In this document: positions 8,688 to 17,840 of the stretch, in pieces | Position numbering within the stretch: position 1 is the first letter of the stretch | Layout: every line of letters begins with the position of its first letter | Assembly (NCBI RefSeq): GCF_013283665.1 | Contig: NZ_JABEKU010000003.1 | Span: 6,029-70,028 of the forward strand | Direction: 5' to 3' | Length of the DNA stretch: 64,000 nt | From: Ensifer sesbaniae | Lineage (GTDB): Bacteria; Pseudomonadota; Alphaproteobacteria; Rhizobiales; Rhizobiaceae | Notes under the pieces: generated by a model | The model's database searches: none | What the model saw: the letters and a program-made list of their open reading frames with translations, nothing else | What the model was told of the DNA's origin: nothing | Program-made: the position numbers and the translations under genes

Positions 8688-9731
8688 GTGCGCCAATTTC
8701 AAACGGTTTTCGACGGTCAAAGCCTGATTACTCCCAAGGCGATGGCCGATGAGTTCATTTCGCCCAGGAGCGATCGACACGACGAACAGCTCACGGTCGG
8801 CAAGGCCGAGCTCGCAGTGATTCTCAGGATTGCGCAGGAGCAGTTCCTGCAGGGAACGGACCCGGCGAAGATTATCGACCGGCTTGCCGCAGCTCTTCAT
8901 GAAACCCGGGCCAAGTTCCACCCGAACGTTTGGCAGGAACTGATTCCGATTGCCCAGGCGCACCCGGTGTCGGAGTACTTCCTTCAGGATCCGTTCACCC
9001 GGTGGTCCTTCGAAAAGCCCCGGGGTTACTCGGGCGACGCACAATTGCTCGACTTCATCTACGGCCACGCGAGCGTCGCCAACGAGATCGAGCGTGCATC
9101 ACCCATCGGACGAGCGCTCTATGATTACACCAAGGACGCGTCTTCCTCGGTCGCGGTGCGTGAGCGTCGCGACCTTCTGACCCGTCACGTCGACGAGATC
9201 GCAGCCAGCCGCGGTACCCAGGCGGAAATTCTGACGATAGCCGCCGGACATCTGCGCGAAGCCAACCGCTCGGTGGCGCTCGAAGAGCGCCGCATCAAGC
9301 GTTGGGTGGCGCTCGACCAGGATCCGCTCAGCGTCGGTTCGATCAGCCGCGACTTCGGCGGCACCTGCATCGAAGCCGTGGATGGCTCCGTCCGCAGCCT
9401 GCTTGGCCGCGACCAGAAGCTCGGCAAGTTCGACTTCATCTATGCCGCCGGCCTCTACGACTATCTTGCCGACAAGGTGGCCATCAAGCTGACCCATCGC
9501 TGCCTGCAGATGCTGAAGCCGAACGGTGTTTTCCTGTTTGCCAATTTCGCCCAGGATATCGGCGTCGACGGCTACATGGAGACCTTCATGAACTGGGCGC
9601 TGTTGCTGCGTTCGGAGGCGGACATGTGGAACATCATCCGTAAGAGTGCGGGCAAGGCCGCCGTCGACGCGCGCGTCCAGTTCGGCGCCAACCGGAACAT
9701 CGTCTACGGCATCATCCAGAAGCATTCCTGA
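8688..9731 (+). CDS. class I SAM-dependent methyltransferase (3-OH-PAME synthase-like)
   Basis: A 347-residue protein. The N-terminal half (about 30-170) is helical and contains FEKPRGYSGDAQLLDFIY, a motif typical of proteins annotated as extracellular-factor 3-hydroxypalmitate methyl ester synthases (PhcB-like). The C-terminal half (about 180-345) is a Rossmann methyltransferase with a degenerate SAM loop (ILTIAAGHLRE), the acidic strand end ALDQDP and a FDFIYAAGLYDYL segment. The substrate is unproven; a fatty-acid methyl ester signal is possible but is an annotation habit more than evidence. The start is GTG 8688; ATG 8742 (MADEF) is an alternative. It is a single gene followed by a strong hairpin. 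Confidence 0.7.
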   Translation: MRQFQTVFDGQSLITPKAMADEFISPRSDRHDEQLTVGKAELAVILRIAQEQFLQGTDPAKIIDRLAAALHETRAKFHPNVWQELIPIAQAHPVSEYFLQDPFTRWSFEKPRGYSGDAQLLDFIYGHASVANEIERASPIGRALYDYTKDASSSVAVRERRDLLTRHVDEIAASRGTQAEILTIAAGHLREANRSVALEERRIKRWVALDQDPLSVGSISRDFGGTCIEAVDGSVRSLLGRDQKLGKFDFIYAAGLYDYLADKVAIKLTHRCLQMLKPNGVFLFANFAQDIGVDGYMETFMNWALLLRSEADMWNIIRKSAGKAAVDARVQFGANRNIVYGIIQKHS

Positions 9732-9749
9732 TTTGCTTCCGTCTTGACG

Positions 9750-9775
9750 GGCCCTCCGGCGAAGGCCGGAGGGCC
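9750..9775 (+). terminator. strong hairpin, terminator-like
   Basis: GGCCCTCCGGC (9750-9760) pairs perfectly with GCCGGAGGGCC (9765-9775) around a GAAG loop, 19 bp after the methyltransferase stop codon and before the convergent TetR gene. No U-tract follows, so it may act as a Rho-assisted or bidirectional transcript end or as an RNA 3' stabiliser. Confidence 0.65.
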
Positions 9776-9832
9776 TGAAATCAATGACCGCGGCAAGCGA
9801 ATGCTTGCTTCGCCCATTCCGTTCGCAAGGCA

Positions 9833-10432
9833 TTAGCCTTGCGGGCGGAGAAACCGGGTCAGGAGGAGCCGCAGCATCGCGCCTTCATCCTTCGGCTTGA
9901 AGCCGGGGTCGACAGCGACCCGGCTGAAGATGCCGTCGATGATTGCGGCGATCCATCGGGCGGCACCGGCGGCGTCCACAGTCCGATCGATCTGATTTCT
10001 GCTGGCCGCGCCGCGAAGCAGCGCTGCAAGGGCTCCCTGAAGCTCGGCGTCATTGGCGGCGGCGAGCGTGCCGATCCGCTCGTCGCGCATCGCTTCAGCG
10101 GCGATTTCAAGCGCCAGGCTCGAATAGGTCGGGTCGCCCGCGAGCTCGAGAACAGTATCCATGAAACCGAGCAGCGCGGCGAACAGGTCTTCGGCTTCAC
10201 CCAATTTACGGAAGATCTCCGCCGTCTCTTGACGCTCCTCCTCCACGATCGCCGCGATAATGGTGTGCTTGGTCGGAAAATAATGGAAAAGATTGCCCGG
10301 GCTCATGCCTGCCTCGGCACAGATTTCGGCAGTCGATGTGCCGTGAAAGCCCTTTCGCGCAAAACAGGCGATTGCTGCATCGAGGATCAGTCGGCGTTTG
10401 GCGGCGTGTTTCTCGGGGTCGACCTTGCGCAT
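9833..10432 (-). CDS. TetR/AcrR family repressor of the adjacent RND pump
   Basis: A 199-residue protein. The N-terminal helix-turn-helix spans about residues 12-58, with the family signature TSTAEICAEAGMSPGNLFHYFPTK; the remaining alpha-helical domain (65-195) should bind an inducer and mediate dimerisation. The gene is divergent from an RND adaptor/pump operon, the usual arrangement for a repressor of efflux. Two copies of the palindrome ATTAGA-N8-TCTAAT lie in the intergenic region and are probably its operators. The start ATG 10432 is preferred because GGAG lies eight bases upstream; TTG 10438 is too close to the Shine-Dalgarno sequence. Confidence 0.85.
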   Translation of the reverse strand: MRKVDPEKHAAKRRLILDAAIACFARKGFHGTSTAEICAEAGMSPGNLFHYFPTKHTIIAAIVEEERQETAEIFRKLGEAEDLFAALLGFMDTVLELAGDPTYSSLALEIAAEAMRDERIGTLAAANDAELQGALAALLRGAASRNQIDRTVDAAGAARWIAAIIDGIFSRVAVDPGFKPKDEGAMLRLLLTRFLRPQG

Positions 10433-10462
10433 CGCCAATTCTCCTTGCTGGCCGGTCTCATT

Positions 10463-10482
10463 ATTAGACCGAACACTCTAAT
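10463..10482. promoter_or_regulatory. TetR operator, copy 1 (tetR side)
   Basis: ATTAGA (10463-10468) and TCTAAT (10477-10482) are inverted around an 8-bp spacer, 31 bp upstream of the tetR start codon. The half-sites and spacing are identical to those of the copy near 10596-10615, which supports one dimeric regulator binding both. It probably mediates autoregulation. Confidence 0.7.
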
Positions 10483-10592
10483 TTCGTGGGGTAGCGCGCC
10501 GCTGTCAAGGTCGTCCGCTGACAGGAACTCCTCCATCTTCCCGCAATGCTGGTGTGTGATCTGCCTTACAATTGTCGCTTTTGATGGATCAG

Positions 10593-10618
10593 ATAATTAG
10601 ATCGATTGATCTAATTAT
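10593..10618. promoter_or_regulatory. TetR operator, copy 2 (efflux side)
   Basis: A perfect palindrome with 11-bp arms, ATAATTAGATC (10593-10603) and GATCTAATTAT (10608-10618), separated by GATT. Its core ATTAGA-N8-TCTAAT (10596-10615) matches the second site by the tetR gene exactly in half-site and spacing. It lies about 90 bp upstream of the RND adaptor start, where a repressor would block that promoter. Confidence 0.78.
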
Positions 10619-10707
10619 TATACGGCGCACTTTGCCCGACCTCGAGGCCGAGAGCTCGGACCGCCCATTTCCGATCCGACCGGCCTTGCCAATGGAAAGC
10701 CAATGAA

Positions 10708-11871
10708 ATGAGACGTACAGTTGAGTTGAACGTCATCCTTGCTGCGCTCGTCGCACTCGCCATGACACATGGTGTGGCGCACGCCTCCGGGGAGGCTGCA
10801 GCCTCCGTTCCCGTCGACGGCGCCGCAATCGCCCGCACCGTGTCGACATTCGTCGCCGACAGCCGTCCCCAAGAGTGGACACGATCCTTTGCCGGTATCT
10901 TCGTCGCTCGCGAGGAGATTGCCGTCGGCACGACCCTGACCGATCAGCGTATCGCCAAAGTCGAGGTAGAGATCGGCGACCGGGTTACGGCCGGGCAGGT
11001 GATTGCCCGATTGGAGACCGACATGCTGGAAAACCTTCTGCGCGAGGCGGAGGGCCGGGTGGCGCGTGCCGGCGCTACGATGGCGCGGGAGGCGGAAACG
11101 GTCACGCAGGAGCAGAGGAAGCTCGCCCGTGCCCGGCAATTGCGCCACCTTCAAGCCGAAACCATTCTCGAGGAACGGGTCTCGGCGCTCGCGATCGCCG
11201 AGCAGGCGGTGAAGGTGGCGCGGGCCGACTACGAGCAGGCGGAAGCGCTCGCGGCCGAGGCCCGCCGCAAGCTCGAACGCGCCGTCATCCTGGCTCCCGC
11301 CGCGGGAATCGTCTCCGAGCGGCTTGCCCGCGCCGGTGCGCTTGCGGGCTCGGATCCGCTCGTCAAGCTGATCCGCGACGGCGAGATCGAGTTCGCCGCA
11401 GAGGTCCCGGAAACCGAACTGCCGCTGCTCGCCGTCGGCCAGATCGTCAGGGTCAGGCTCTCCGGTCGCAGTGACTGGATCGAGGGGACGGTGCGGGTGA
11501 TCAATCCGAAGATCGATCGCGAAACCCGGCTAGGCACCGCTCAGGTCACGCTGAAAACGGGCACGCCGCCCTTTGCCGGCACCTTCGGCCGGGCGGAGAT
11601 CGTCGTGGCCGAGCGCAAGGCGATCATGGTCGGCGATTCCGCGCTGCTTTACGGGGCCCCCGACGGTACGGTTTCGGTCTTTGTCGTCGATGCCGGCAAA
11701 GTGACCCGCAAGACGGTTCAGCCGGGAATGCGCCAGGGTGGCAAGGTCGAAATCGTCTCCGGGCTCGCACCCGGCGACCGGGTCGTTCTCAAGGCCGGGG
11801 TGTCGCTGCGCGAGGGAGAGGCGGTCCTGGCGAGAGATGTCCAGCCGGCACAGGCGGGCGAGCTGCAATGA
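10708..11871 (+). CDS. RND efflux periplasmic adaptor (membrane fusion) subunit
   Basis: A 387-residue protein of the HlyD/AcrA family. An N-terminal signal peptide (residues 1-27) exports it. The order is membrane-proximal strand, lipoyl half with AKVEVEIGDRVTAGQVIARLE (about 75-100), coiled-coil hairpin (100-190), second lipoyl half ending in VILAPAAGIVSERLARAGA, then beta-barrel and C-terminal domains. It links the inner-membrane RND pump to an outer-membrane channel. The stop codon overlaps the pump's start by 4 bp. No outer-membrane TolC-type gene is adjacent, so a channel encoded elsewhere must serve it. It is likely under TetR control. Confidence 0.92.
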   Translation: MRRTVELNVILAALVALAMTHGVAHASGEAAASVPVDGAAIARTVSTFVADSRPQEWTRSFAGIFVAREEIAVGTTLTDQRIAKVEVEIGDRVTAGQVIARLETDMLENLLREAEGRVARAGATMAREAETVTQEQRKLARARQLRHLQAETILEERVSALAIAEQAVKVARADYEQAEALAAEARRKLERAVILAPAAGIVSERLARAGALAGSDPLVKLIRDGEIEFAAEVPETELPLLAVGQIVRVRLSGRSDWIEGTVRVINPKIDRETRLGTAQVTLKTGTPPFAGTFGRAEIVVAERKAIMVGDSALLYGAPDGTVSVFVVDAGKVTRKTVQPGMRQGGKVEIVSGLAPGDRVVLKAGVSLREGEAVLARDVQPAQAGELQ

Positions 11872-14800
11872 CCAGCAACATCTCTGCCTGGGCGATCCGA
11901 AAGCCCGTTCCGACGATCGTTCTGTTCGTCGTCTTCACATTGATGGGCATCGCCTCGTTCCTGCGGCTGCCGGTCAATGCCAATCCGAGCGTATCATTCC
12001 CGGTCGTGACGGTTGTGATCACGCAGCCGAGCGCCCAGCCGGCCGAAATGGAAACGCAGGTGACGCGCCGCGTCGAAGGCGTGGCCGCAGGCCTTGTCGG
12101 GGTCAGCCACATGCGCTCGACCATCACCAATGGCGTGTCGACGACCACGGTCGAGTTCAAAATCGGCACGGATCCCGACCGCGCCGCCAACGACGTGCGC
12201 GAGGCCGTGGCGCAGATCCGCTCCGACCTGCCGCAGTCGATCCAGGAACCGATCGTCTCGCGCGTCGATGTCGACGGCAGCGCCATCGTCTATTACGCGG
12301 TGCGCGCCCCCGACATGTCGCCGGTCGAACTCTCCTGGTTCGTGGACGATACGATCAACAGCGAACTGCTGACGCTGCCCGGCGTGCAGAAGGTACAGCG
12401 TCTCGGCGGCGTCAATCGCGAGGTCCGCGTGTCGCTCAATCCCGAGCGTCTGCTGGCGGCCGGGGTGACGGCCGACCAGGTGAATACGGCGCTGCGTGAG
12501 ATCAACACCAACATCCCGAGCGGACGCGGTGAGATCGGTGGCCGCGAGCAGTCGATCCGCACGGTTGGCAGCGCCGCCTCGGTCGAGGAATTGTCGCGCC
12601 TGTCGATCCCGTTATCGGGGGGCCGCTGGGTGCAGCTTTCCGATATCGCAACGATCGAGGATACGTCCTCCGAACCGCGCAACTTCGCGCGAGTCGACGG
12701 CGAACCGGTCGTCAGCTTCTCGGTCTCGCGCAGCAAGGGGGCGAGCGATACCGTCGTTGCCGACGCCGTTGCCGCGCGACTGAAGGAAATCCGCCAGCGC
12801 ATGCCGGGCGTCGAATTCACGGAGCTGATCTCGCTTGTCGAATATACGCAGGAAAGCTACGACGCGGCCGTCACGGCCCTGATCGAAGGCGCGATCCTGA
12901 CCGTCGTCGTCGTTTTCGCCTTCCTGCGCAACTGGCGGGCGACGCTGATCTCCGCGCTTGCCATGCCGCTCTCCATCCTGCCGACCTTCGCGGTGATGGA
13001 CCTGCTCGGCTTCACCCTCAACGGCATCAGCCTGCTGGCGCTGACGCTCGTCATCGGCATTCTCGTCGACGACGCCATCGTCGAGATCGAGAACATCGAA
13101 CGCCACGTCGATATGGGCAAGCGCCCATTCATCGCAGCGATCGACGCAGCCGACGCGATCGGTCTTGCCATCGTCGCCACGACCCTGACGATCGTCGCGG
13201 TCTTTGCACCGGTCAGCTTCATCGGCGGCGCAGTCGGGCAGTATTTCAAGCAGTTCGGCCTGACCGTTGCGATCGCCGTGCTGTTTTCGCTGGCGGTGGC
13301 TCGCCTGCTGACACCGCTGATGGCGGCCTACCTGCTGCGGCCAAGGGGCGGCCATGGCCATTCCGGCAAGCCATCGCGCATTGCCGACGGCTATCGCCGC
13401 TTGCTCGGCTGGACGCTCGATCATCGCAAGACGGCTTTGTCGCTGGTCGCCCTGATCTTCATCGGCTCGATCGGGCTGCTGACGATGCTGCCGACCGGCT
13501 TCCTGCCGACGAGCGACAGCAACGTGTCGCAGCTCAAGATCACCCTGCCGCCGGGCACGCGGCTTGAGGAAACGGCCCGCATCTCCGACCACCTGGTCGC
13601 ACAGATCAAGGCAAAGCCTGAGGTCGACAGCGTTCTGGCGACGGCGGAAAACCTCAACGAGGTGTCTCTGCGCATCAAGCTCAAGCCGCGCGAGGAACGC
13701 GGGCTCGATCGCAAGTCCTTCGAGTTGTCGCTGCGCCCGCTGTTGGCGGCAACGCCTGATATCCAGGCAACGTTCTCGTCCGTCGAGGGGGTCAAGGATC
13801 TGTCGATCTATCTGACGAGCGACGATCCGGAGGCGCTGATGGCTTCGGTGCGCCGTCTCGAAAAGGAGATGCGTGCACTTCCCGGACTGGTCAACGTTCA
13901 GTCCACTGAGCCACTGCTTTCGCCGGAGCTGCTGGTCAAACCGCGCTTCGACGAGGCGGCAAGGCTCGGCGTTTCGGTGACCTCGATCGGTACCGTCGCC
14001 CGCATCGCCACGATGGGTGATAGCGAAAGCAATTCGGCACGCTTCAACCTCGGCAATCGCCAGGTGCCCATCCGCGTCATGCTCGACCAGTCGGCCAGGG
14101 GTGACGTCGATACGCTCCGCAATCTGAGGGTCGGCACGAATGCCGGCACCGTGGTGCCGCTGACATCGGTCGCCGATATCTCTTTCGGCGCGGAGGAAAG
14201 CAGCGTCGAACGCCTGGATCGCAAGCGCCTGATCGCCGTCGAGGCCAACCTCAACGGCATCACGCTCGGGACCGCGTTCCAGGCGATCTCGGCGCTGCCG
14301 GCCATGACCGAACTGCCCTTGGGCGTGTCGCAGGCCAACTACGGCGAAGCGGAGTACATGTCGGAGATGTTCCGCAACTTCGCGCTGGCGTTGCTTGCCG
14401 GCATCCTGATGGTCGCGGCGGTTCTGGTGCTGTTGTTCAAGGATTTCCTGCAGCCGATCACCATCCTGGTGGCCCTGCCTTTGTCGATTGGCGGGGCGGC
14501 GCTCGCCTTGCTGCTCTTCGGCGCTTCGCTCGATCTCTCGTCGACGATCGGCATCCTCATGCTGATGGGTATCGTCTGCAAGAACTCGATCCTGCTCGTC
14601 GACCATGCGATCGAGTGCCGCAACGGGGGTGCCGATCGGCGGACGGCCTTGCTGACGGCGGGCGTCACCCGCGCGCGGCCGATCATCATGACGACCATCG
14701 CCATGGTGGCGGGCATGGTACCCGCCGCGATCGGCATCGGCGCCGATGCCGCGTTCCGGGCACCGATGGCAATCGCCGTGATCGGGGGCCTGATTACCTC

Positions 14801-14963
14801 GACGATGCTCAGCCTCGTCTTCGTTCCCGTCATGTTCACCGTGATGGACGACATCAATGCGAAGCTCGGTCGCCGGCTGAAGCGGTTCTCGTCGGTGACG
14901 GACGAGGACAGGGCAACGGATGCGGCCCGGATCGGCCACGGCGCACGGGGCGCCGCTGGGTAG
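11868..14963 (+). CDS. RND efflux pump, inner-membrane permease
   Basis: A 1031-residue AcrB/MexF-type transporter. Visible hallmarks are the N-terminal membrane helix (about 12-30), the proton-relay aspartate pair in GILVDDAIVEIENIE (near 401-402), the TM10 lysine in CKNSILLVDHA (near 905), the RPIIMTTIAMVAGMVPAAIG motif, and two large periplasmic loops. It would use the proton gradient to expel hydrophobic compounds together with the adjacent adaptor. The substrate is unknown. Translation is coupled to the adaptor through an ATGA overlap. Confidence 0.93.
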   Translation: MTSNISAWAIRKPVPTIVLFVVFTLMGIASFLRLPVNANPSVSFPVVTVVITQPSAQPAEMETQVTRRVEGVAAGLVGVSHMRSTITNGVSTTTVEFKIGTDPDRAANDVREAVAQIRSDLPQSIQEPIVSRVDVDGSAIVYYAVRAPDMSPVELSWFVDDTINSELLTLPGVQKVQRLGGVNREVRVSLNPERLLAAGVTADQVNTALREINTNIPSGRGEIGGREQSIRTVGSAASVEELSRLSIPLSGGRWVQLSDIATIEDTSSEPRNFARVDGEPVVSFSVSRSKGASDTVVADAVAARLKEIRQRMPGVEFTELISLVEYTQESYDAAVTALIEGAILTVVVVFAFLRNWRATLISALAMPLSILPTFAVMDLLGFTLNGISLLALTLVIGILVDDAIVEIENIERHVDMGKRPFIAAIDAADAIGLAIVATTLTIVAVFAPVSFIGGAVGQYFKQFGLTVAIAVLFSLAVARLLTPLMAAYLLRPRGGHGHSGKPSRIADGYRRLLGWTLDHRKTALSLVALIFIGSIGLLTMLPTGFLPTSDSNVSQLKITLPPGTRLEETARISDHLVAQIKAKPEVDSVLATAENLNEVSLRIKLKPREERGLDRKSFELSLRPLLAATPDIQATFSSVEGVKDLSIYLTSDDPEALMASVRRLEKEMRALPGLVNVQSTEPLLSPELLVKPRFDEAARLGVSVTSIGTVARIATMGDSESNSARFNLGNRQVPIRVMLDQSARGDVDTLRNLRVGTNAGTVVPLTSVADISFGAEESSVERLDRKRLIAVEANLNGITLGTAFQAISALPAMTELPLGVSQANYGEAEYMSEMFRNFALALLAGILMVAAVLVLLFKDFLQPITILVALPLSIGGAALALLLFGASLDLSSTIGILMLMGIVCKNSILLVDHAIECRNGGADRRTALLTAGVTRARPIIMTTIAMVAGMVPAAIGIGADAAFRAPMAIAVIGGLITSTMLSLVFVPVMFTVMDDINAKLGRRLKRFSSVTDEDRATDAARIGHGARGAAG

Positions 14964-15041
14964 CGCAGAGCGCGCAAGCGCGGCCCTATCGATCAAGGCG
15001 CGTTGCACGGGATTTCCGTGCGGCGCGCTTAGAGCAGCCGC

Positions 15042-15800
15042 CTATTCGAAGTAGTTGACCAGCCGCTTTTCGCCGACGGCGTGAACGTGGCAATCGACGT
15101 CGAAGATCGCTCTCAGGCGGGCTGGCACGATCATCTCCTCCGGCGGTCCCTCGAAGGCGAGGCGACCGCCCTGCATCGCGACGATGCGGTCGGAATAGGC
15201 GGAGGCGAAGTTGATGTCGTGCAGGACGACGACCACGGTCTTGGCGAAATCGTCGGCCAGTCGCCGCAAAAGCTTCATCGTCTCGACCGCATGCTTGATG
15301 TCGAGATTGTTGAGCGGCTCGTCGAACAGCATGTAATCGGTGTCCTGGCAGAGCACCATGGCGATGAAGGCGCGTTGGCGCTGGCCGCCCGAGAGCTCGT
15401 CGAGGAAACGGTTCCGATAGGGCTCGAGCCCGAGATAGGCAATCGAGCGGTCGATATGCTCGGCGTCGGCCGCCGTCAGCCGTCCCTTGGAATAGGGGTA
15501 GCGGCCGAAAGCAACGAGGTCCAGTACGCTGAGGCGGGCGGTGACGTGGTTGTCCTGGCGCATGATCGAGAGCCGCCGGGCCAGCACGTCGCCAGCCGTG
15601 CGGCTGACGTCGAGACCGTCGACCAGCACCTTGCCCGTATCCATCGGCATCAGCCGGCTGACGATCGACAGCAGCGTCGACTTGCCGGCGCCGTTCGGTC
15701 CGATGATCGAGGTCAGGCCGCCGGCGGGCAGCGTCAGCGACACCCGGTCGACGACCGTGTTGCCGCCGTAGGATTTCGTCACCCCCTGGATTTCGATCAT
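15042..15800 (-). CDS. iron-siderophore ABC transporter, ATP-binding subunit
   Basis: A 252-residue FepC/FatE-type ATPase. It has Walker A (GPNGAGKST, near 35), the Q-loop region IMRQDNHVT, the signature LSGGQRQR (near 137), Walker B MLFDEPLNNLD, and the H-loop VLHDINFA. MIEIQGVTKSYGG at 15800 is the proper start; the open frame extends further upstream only because it overlaps the permease gene. It is the last gene of an operon in which the two upstream permease genes overlap each other and it by a few bases. It energises import of ferric siderophore across the inner membrane. Confidence 0.92.
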   Translation of the reverse strand: MIEIQGVTKSYGGNTVVDRVSLTLPAGGLTSIIGPNGAGKSTLLSIVSRLMPMDTGKVLVDGLDVSRTAGDVLARRLSIMRQDNHVTARLSVLDLVAFGRYPYSKGRLTAADAEHIDRSIAYLGLEPYRNRFLDELSGGQRQRAFIAMVLCQDTDYMLFDEPLNNLDIKHAVETMKLLRRLADDFAKTVVVVLHDINFASAYSDRIVAMQGGRLAFEGPPEEMIVPARLRAIFDVDCHVHAVGEKRLVNYFE

Positions 15801-16765
15801 CGGGCGGAACCTCGGACAAGCAGGAAGATGAAGACAAGGCCACCGAAGAATTCGATGACGATGCTGAGTGCCGTGTTGAAGGCAAACAGCCGCTCGAGGA
15901 TGACCTGACCACCGACGAGCGTGGCGATCGCGATGGAGACGGCGACCGGCAGCACGAAACGGTGGCTGGCGGTGGGTGTCAGTTGCCAGGCAAGACCGGC
16001 GACCAGCAGGCCGAAGAAGGTGACCGGTCCGACGAGCGCGGTAGAAACCGACACCAGTACCGCGATCAACACCAGGAGGAGGGTGACGACGCGCTGGTGA
16101 TCGACGCCGAGGCCGATCGCTGTCTCTCGGCCGAGCGAGAGCACGTCGAAGGCCGGCGAAAGCCGCCACAAAACGAAGGTCGCGGCAAATGTGGCAACAG
16201 CGGCAATGCCAAGCAGATTGGCATCGATGCTGTTGAAGCTCGCAAACAGCCGGTCCTGGAGCACGACGAACGCATTGGGATCGAGGATGCGCTGCAGGAA
16301 AGACGAAAGGCTGCGGAACAGGCCGCCCAGGATGACGCCGACGAGCATCAGAAGATGCAGGCTGCGGCTGGCGCCGGAAAACAGGGCGCGAAACAGCAGG
16401 AGCGAGAGGCCAACCATGACGGCCATTTCGACGAGGAACTGCAGCCGCGGATCGATGCTGCTGGCGCCCGCAGCACCCAGGAAGAACACCATGATCGTCT
16501 GCAGCAGAGTATACATGGCATCGAAGCCGATGATCGATGGCGTCAGGATTCGGTTGCCGGAAATCGTCTGGAACAGCACGGTGGAGACGGCGATCGCATA
16601 GGCGACGAGCACCATGCCGAGCAGTTTCGTGCCGCGGAAGGAGAGGAGAAAGGACCAGCTTCCCTTGGCACCGATGGTCATGAAGGCGACCATCGACACG
16701 AATGCAAGCGCGGCGGACGCAAGCAGGATGGTGGAGAGTGCGGTCCTTTTGACATCAGCCTGCAT
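15797..16765 (-). CDS. iron-siderophore ABC transporter, FecCD-type permease 2
   Basis: A 322-residue integral membrane protein with about nine hydrophobic helices. The family motifs GATVG-like segments, VGPVTFFGLLVAGLAWQL and the C-terminal GGLVFIFLLVR tail are those of FecCD/BtuC permeases. It overlaps the ATPase gene by 4 bp and the other permease by 11 bp, which indicates translational coupling. It pairs with the other permease to form a heterodimeric channel for ferric siderophore, as in the FatCD/CeuBC systems. Confidence 0.9.
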   Translation of the reverse strand: MQADVKRTALSTILLASAALAFVSMVAFMTIGAKGSWSFLLSFRGTKLLGMVLVAYAIAVSTVLFQTISGNRILTPSIIGFDAMYTLLQTIMVFFLGAAGASSIDPRLQFLVEMAVMVGLSLLLFRALFSGASRSLHLLMLVGVILGGLFRSLSSFLQRILDPNAFVVLQDRLFASFNSIDANLLGIAAVATFAATFVLWRLSPAFDVLSLGRETAIGLGVDHQRVVTLLLVLIAVLVSVSTALVGPVTFFGLLVAGLAWQLTPTASHRFVLPVAVSIAIATLVGGQVILERLFAFNTALSIVIEFFGGLVFIFLLVRGSAR

Positions 16766-17699
16766 GGGATCGCCTCGAAAGCAGGAGATGCAGGAAGACC
16801 AGGCTGCCGATGACGCCCATGACGGTTCCCACGGGAATTTCGTAGGGAGCGATCAGCCGCCGTCCGACGATGTCGCAGGCGAGCACCAGGCCGGCGCCGG
16901 AGACGGCGACCACGGGCAGCGTGCGCCTGAGATTGTCGCCCATGATCAGGCTGACCATGTTCGGGACCACGAGGCCGAGGAACGGGATCATGCCGACGGT
17001 GGCGACCACCGTCGCCGTGACCATCGAGACGATGGCAAGCCCGAGTGTCACGACCTTATCGTAGTTGAGCCCGACATTGCGTGCGATCGCCTCACCCATG
17101 CCGATCACGGTGAAGCGGGCGGCGGTCGCATAGGCGAGGAGAGTGAGCGCGAAGCCGATCCACAACAGCTCGTAGCGGCCGCGCAGCACCACCGAGAAGT
17201 CTCCGGACATCCAGGCGCCCAACGATTGCATCAGGTCGTAGCGATAGGCGATGAAGGTGGTGATGGCGTTGACGACGCCGCCGAGCATGAGGCCGATGAG
17301 CGGCACCATCAGCGCCGAGCGCAGGGGAATGCGCCGCAGGATCTGCAGGAACAGGGCCGTGCCGGCAAGCGCCGTCAACGCCGCGAAAACCATCTTGCCG
17401 GCCACCGGCAGATCGGGAGCGATGAGCATGGCGAGCAGCATTCCGAGTGCGGCGGATTCGGCGGTCCCCGCCGTCGACGGTTCGACGAAGCGGTTGCGCG
17501 CCAGCATCTGCATGATGGTGCCGGATACCGCGAGACCGGCGCCTGCGAGCATCAGCGCAAGCGTGCGCGGCAGGCGGCTCTCGACGACCAGGAACCAGCC
17601 GCGGCCGTCGTCAGTTGTGGCGAGGCTGCCGACGCCCGTGAAAACGCTGACGGTGGCAAGCAGGAGGATGACGGGGATGGCGATCAGGGCCGGCTTCAT
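16755..17699 (-). CDS. iron-siderophore ABC transporter, FecCD-type permease 1
   Basis: A 314-residue permease from ATG 17699 (MKPALIAIPV). A 37-residue upstream extension is open but reads as charged, non-membrane sequence and is not included. The motifs ESRLPRTLALMLAGAGLAVSG and IMQMLARN followed by FVEPSTAGTAES (the ligand-channel segment), plus IPFLGLVVPNMV and a C-terminal leucine-rich helix, identify a BtuC/FecCD subunit. It is the first gene of the permease-permease-ATPase operon and is transcribed away from the binding-protein gene. The intervening 249 bp hold the iron-responsive site. Confidence 0.88.
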   Translation of the reverse strand: MKPALIAIPVILLLATVSVFTGVGSLATTDDGRGWFLVVESRLPRTLALMLAGAGLAVSGTIMQMLARNRFVEPSTAGTAESAALGMLLAMLIAPDLPVAGKMVFAALTALAGTALFLQILRRIPLRSALMVPLIGLMLGGVVNAITTFIAYRYDLMQSLGAWMSGDFSVVLRGRYELLWIGFALTLLAYATAARFTVIGMGEAIARNVGLNYDKVVTLGLAIVSMVTATVVATVGMIPFLGLVVPNMVSLIMGDNLRRTLPVVAVSGAGLVLACDIVGRRLIAPYEIPVGTVMGVIGSLVFLHLLLSRRSHAG

Positions 17700-17840
17700 C
17701 GTTCGGGCTCGTCCCGCCTGTTGTTCGTCTCGACCACCGTCTGCATGTCCCTTGCCGTTGTGAACGACGCTCCTTCCGGAGCGCTCAAGTTTGCCGTCGG
17801 GTCGGGGCACTCCCCGGACGGTTCGCCTTAGTCTTATATA

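Noticed and set aside
12612-15008. 798-codon frame on the minus strand
   Set aside because: It is antisense to the RND pump gene and rich in Arg/Gln/His/Asp without structure, a typical shadow.
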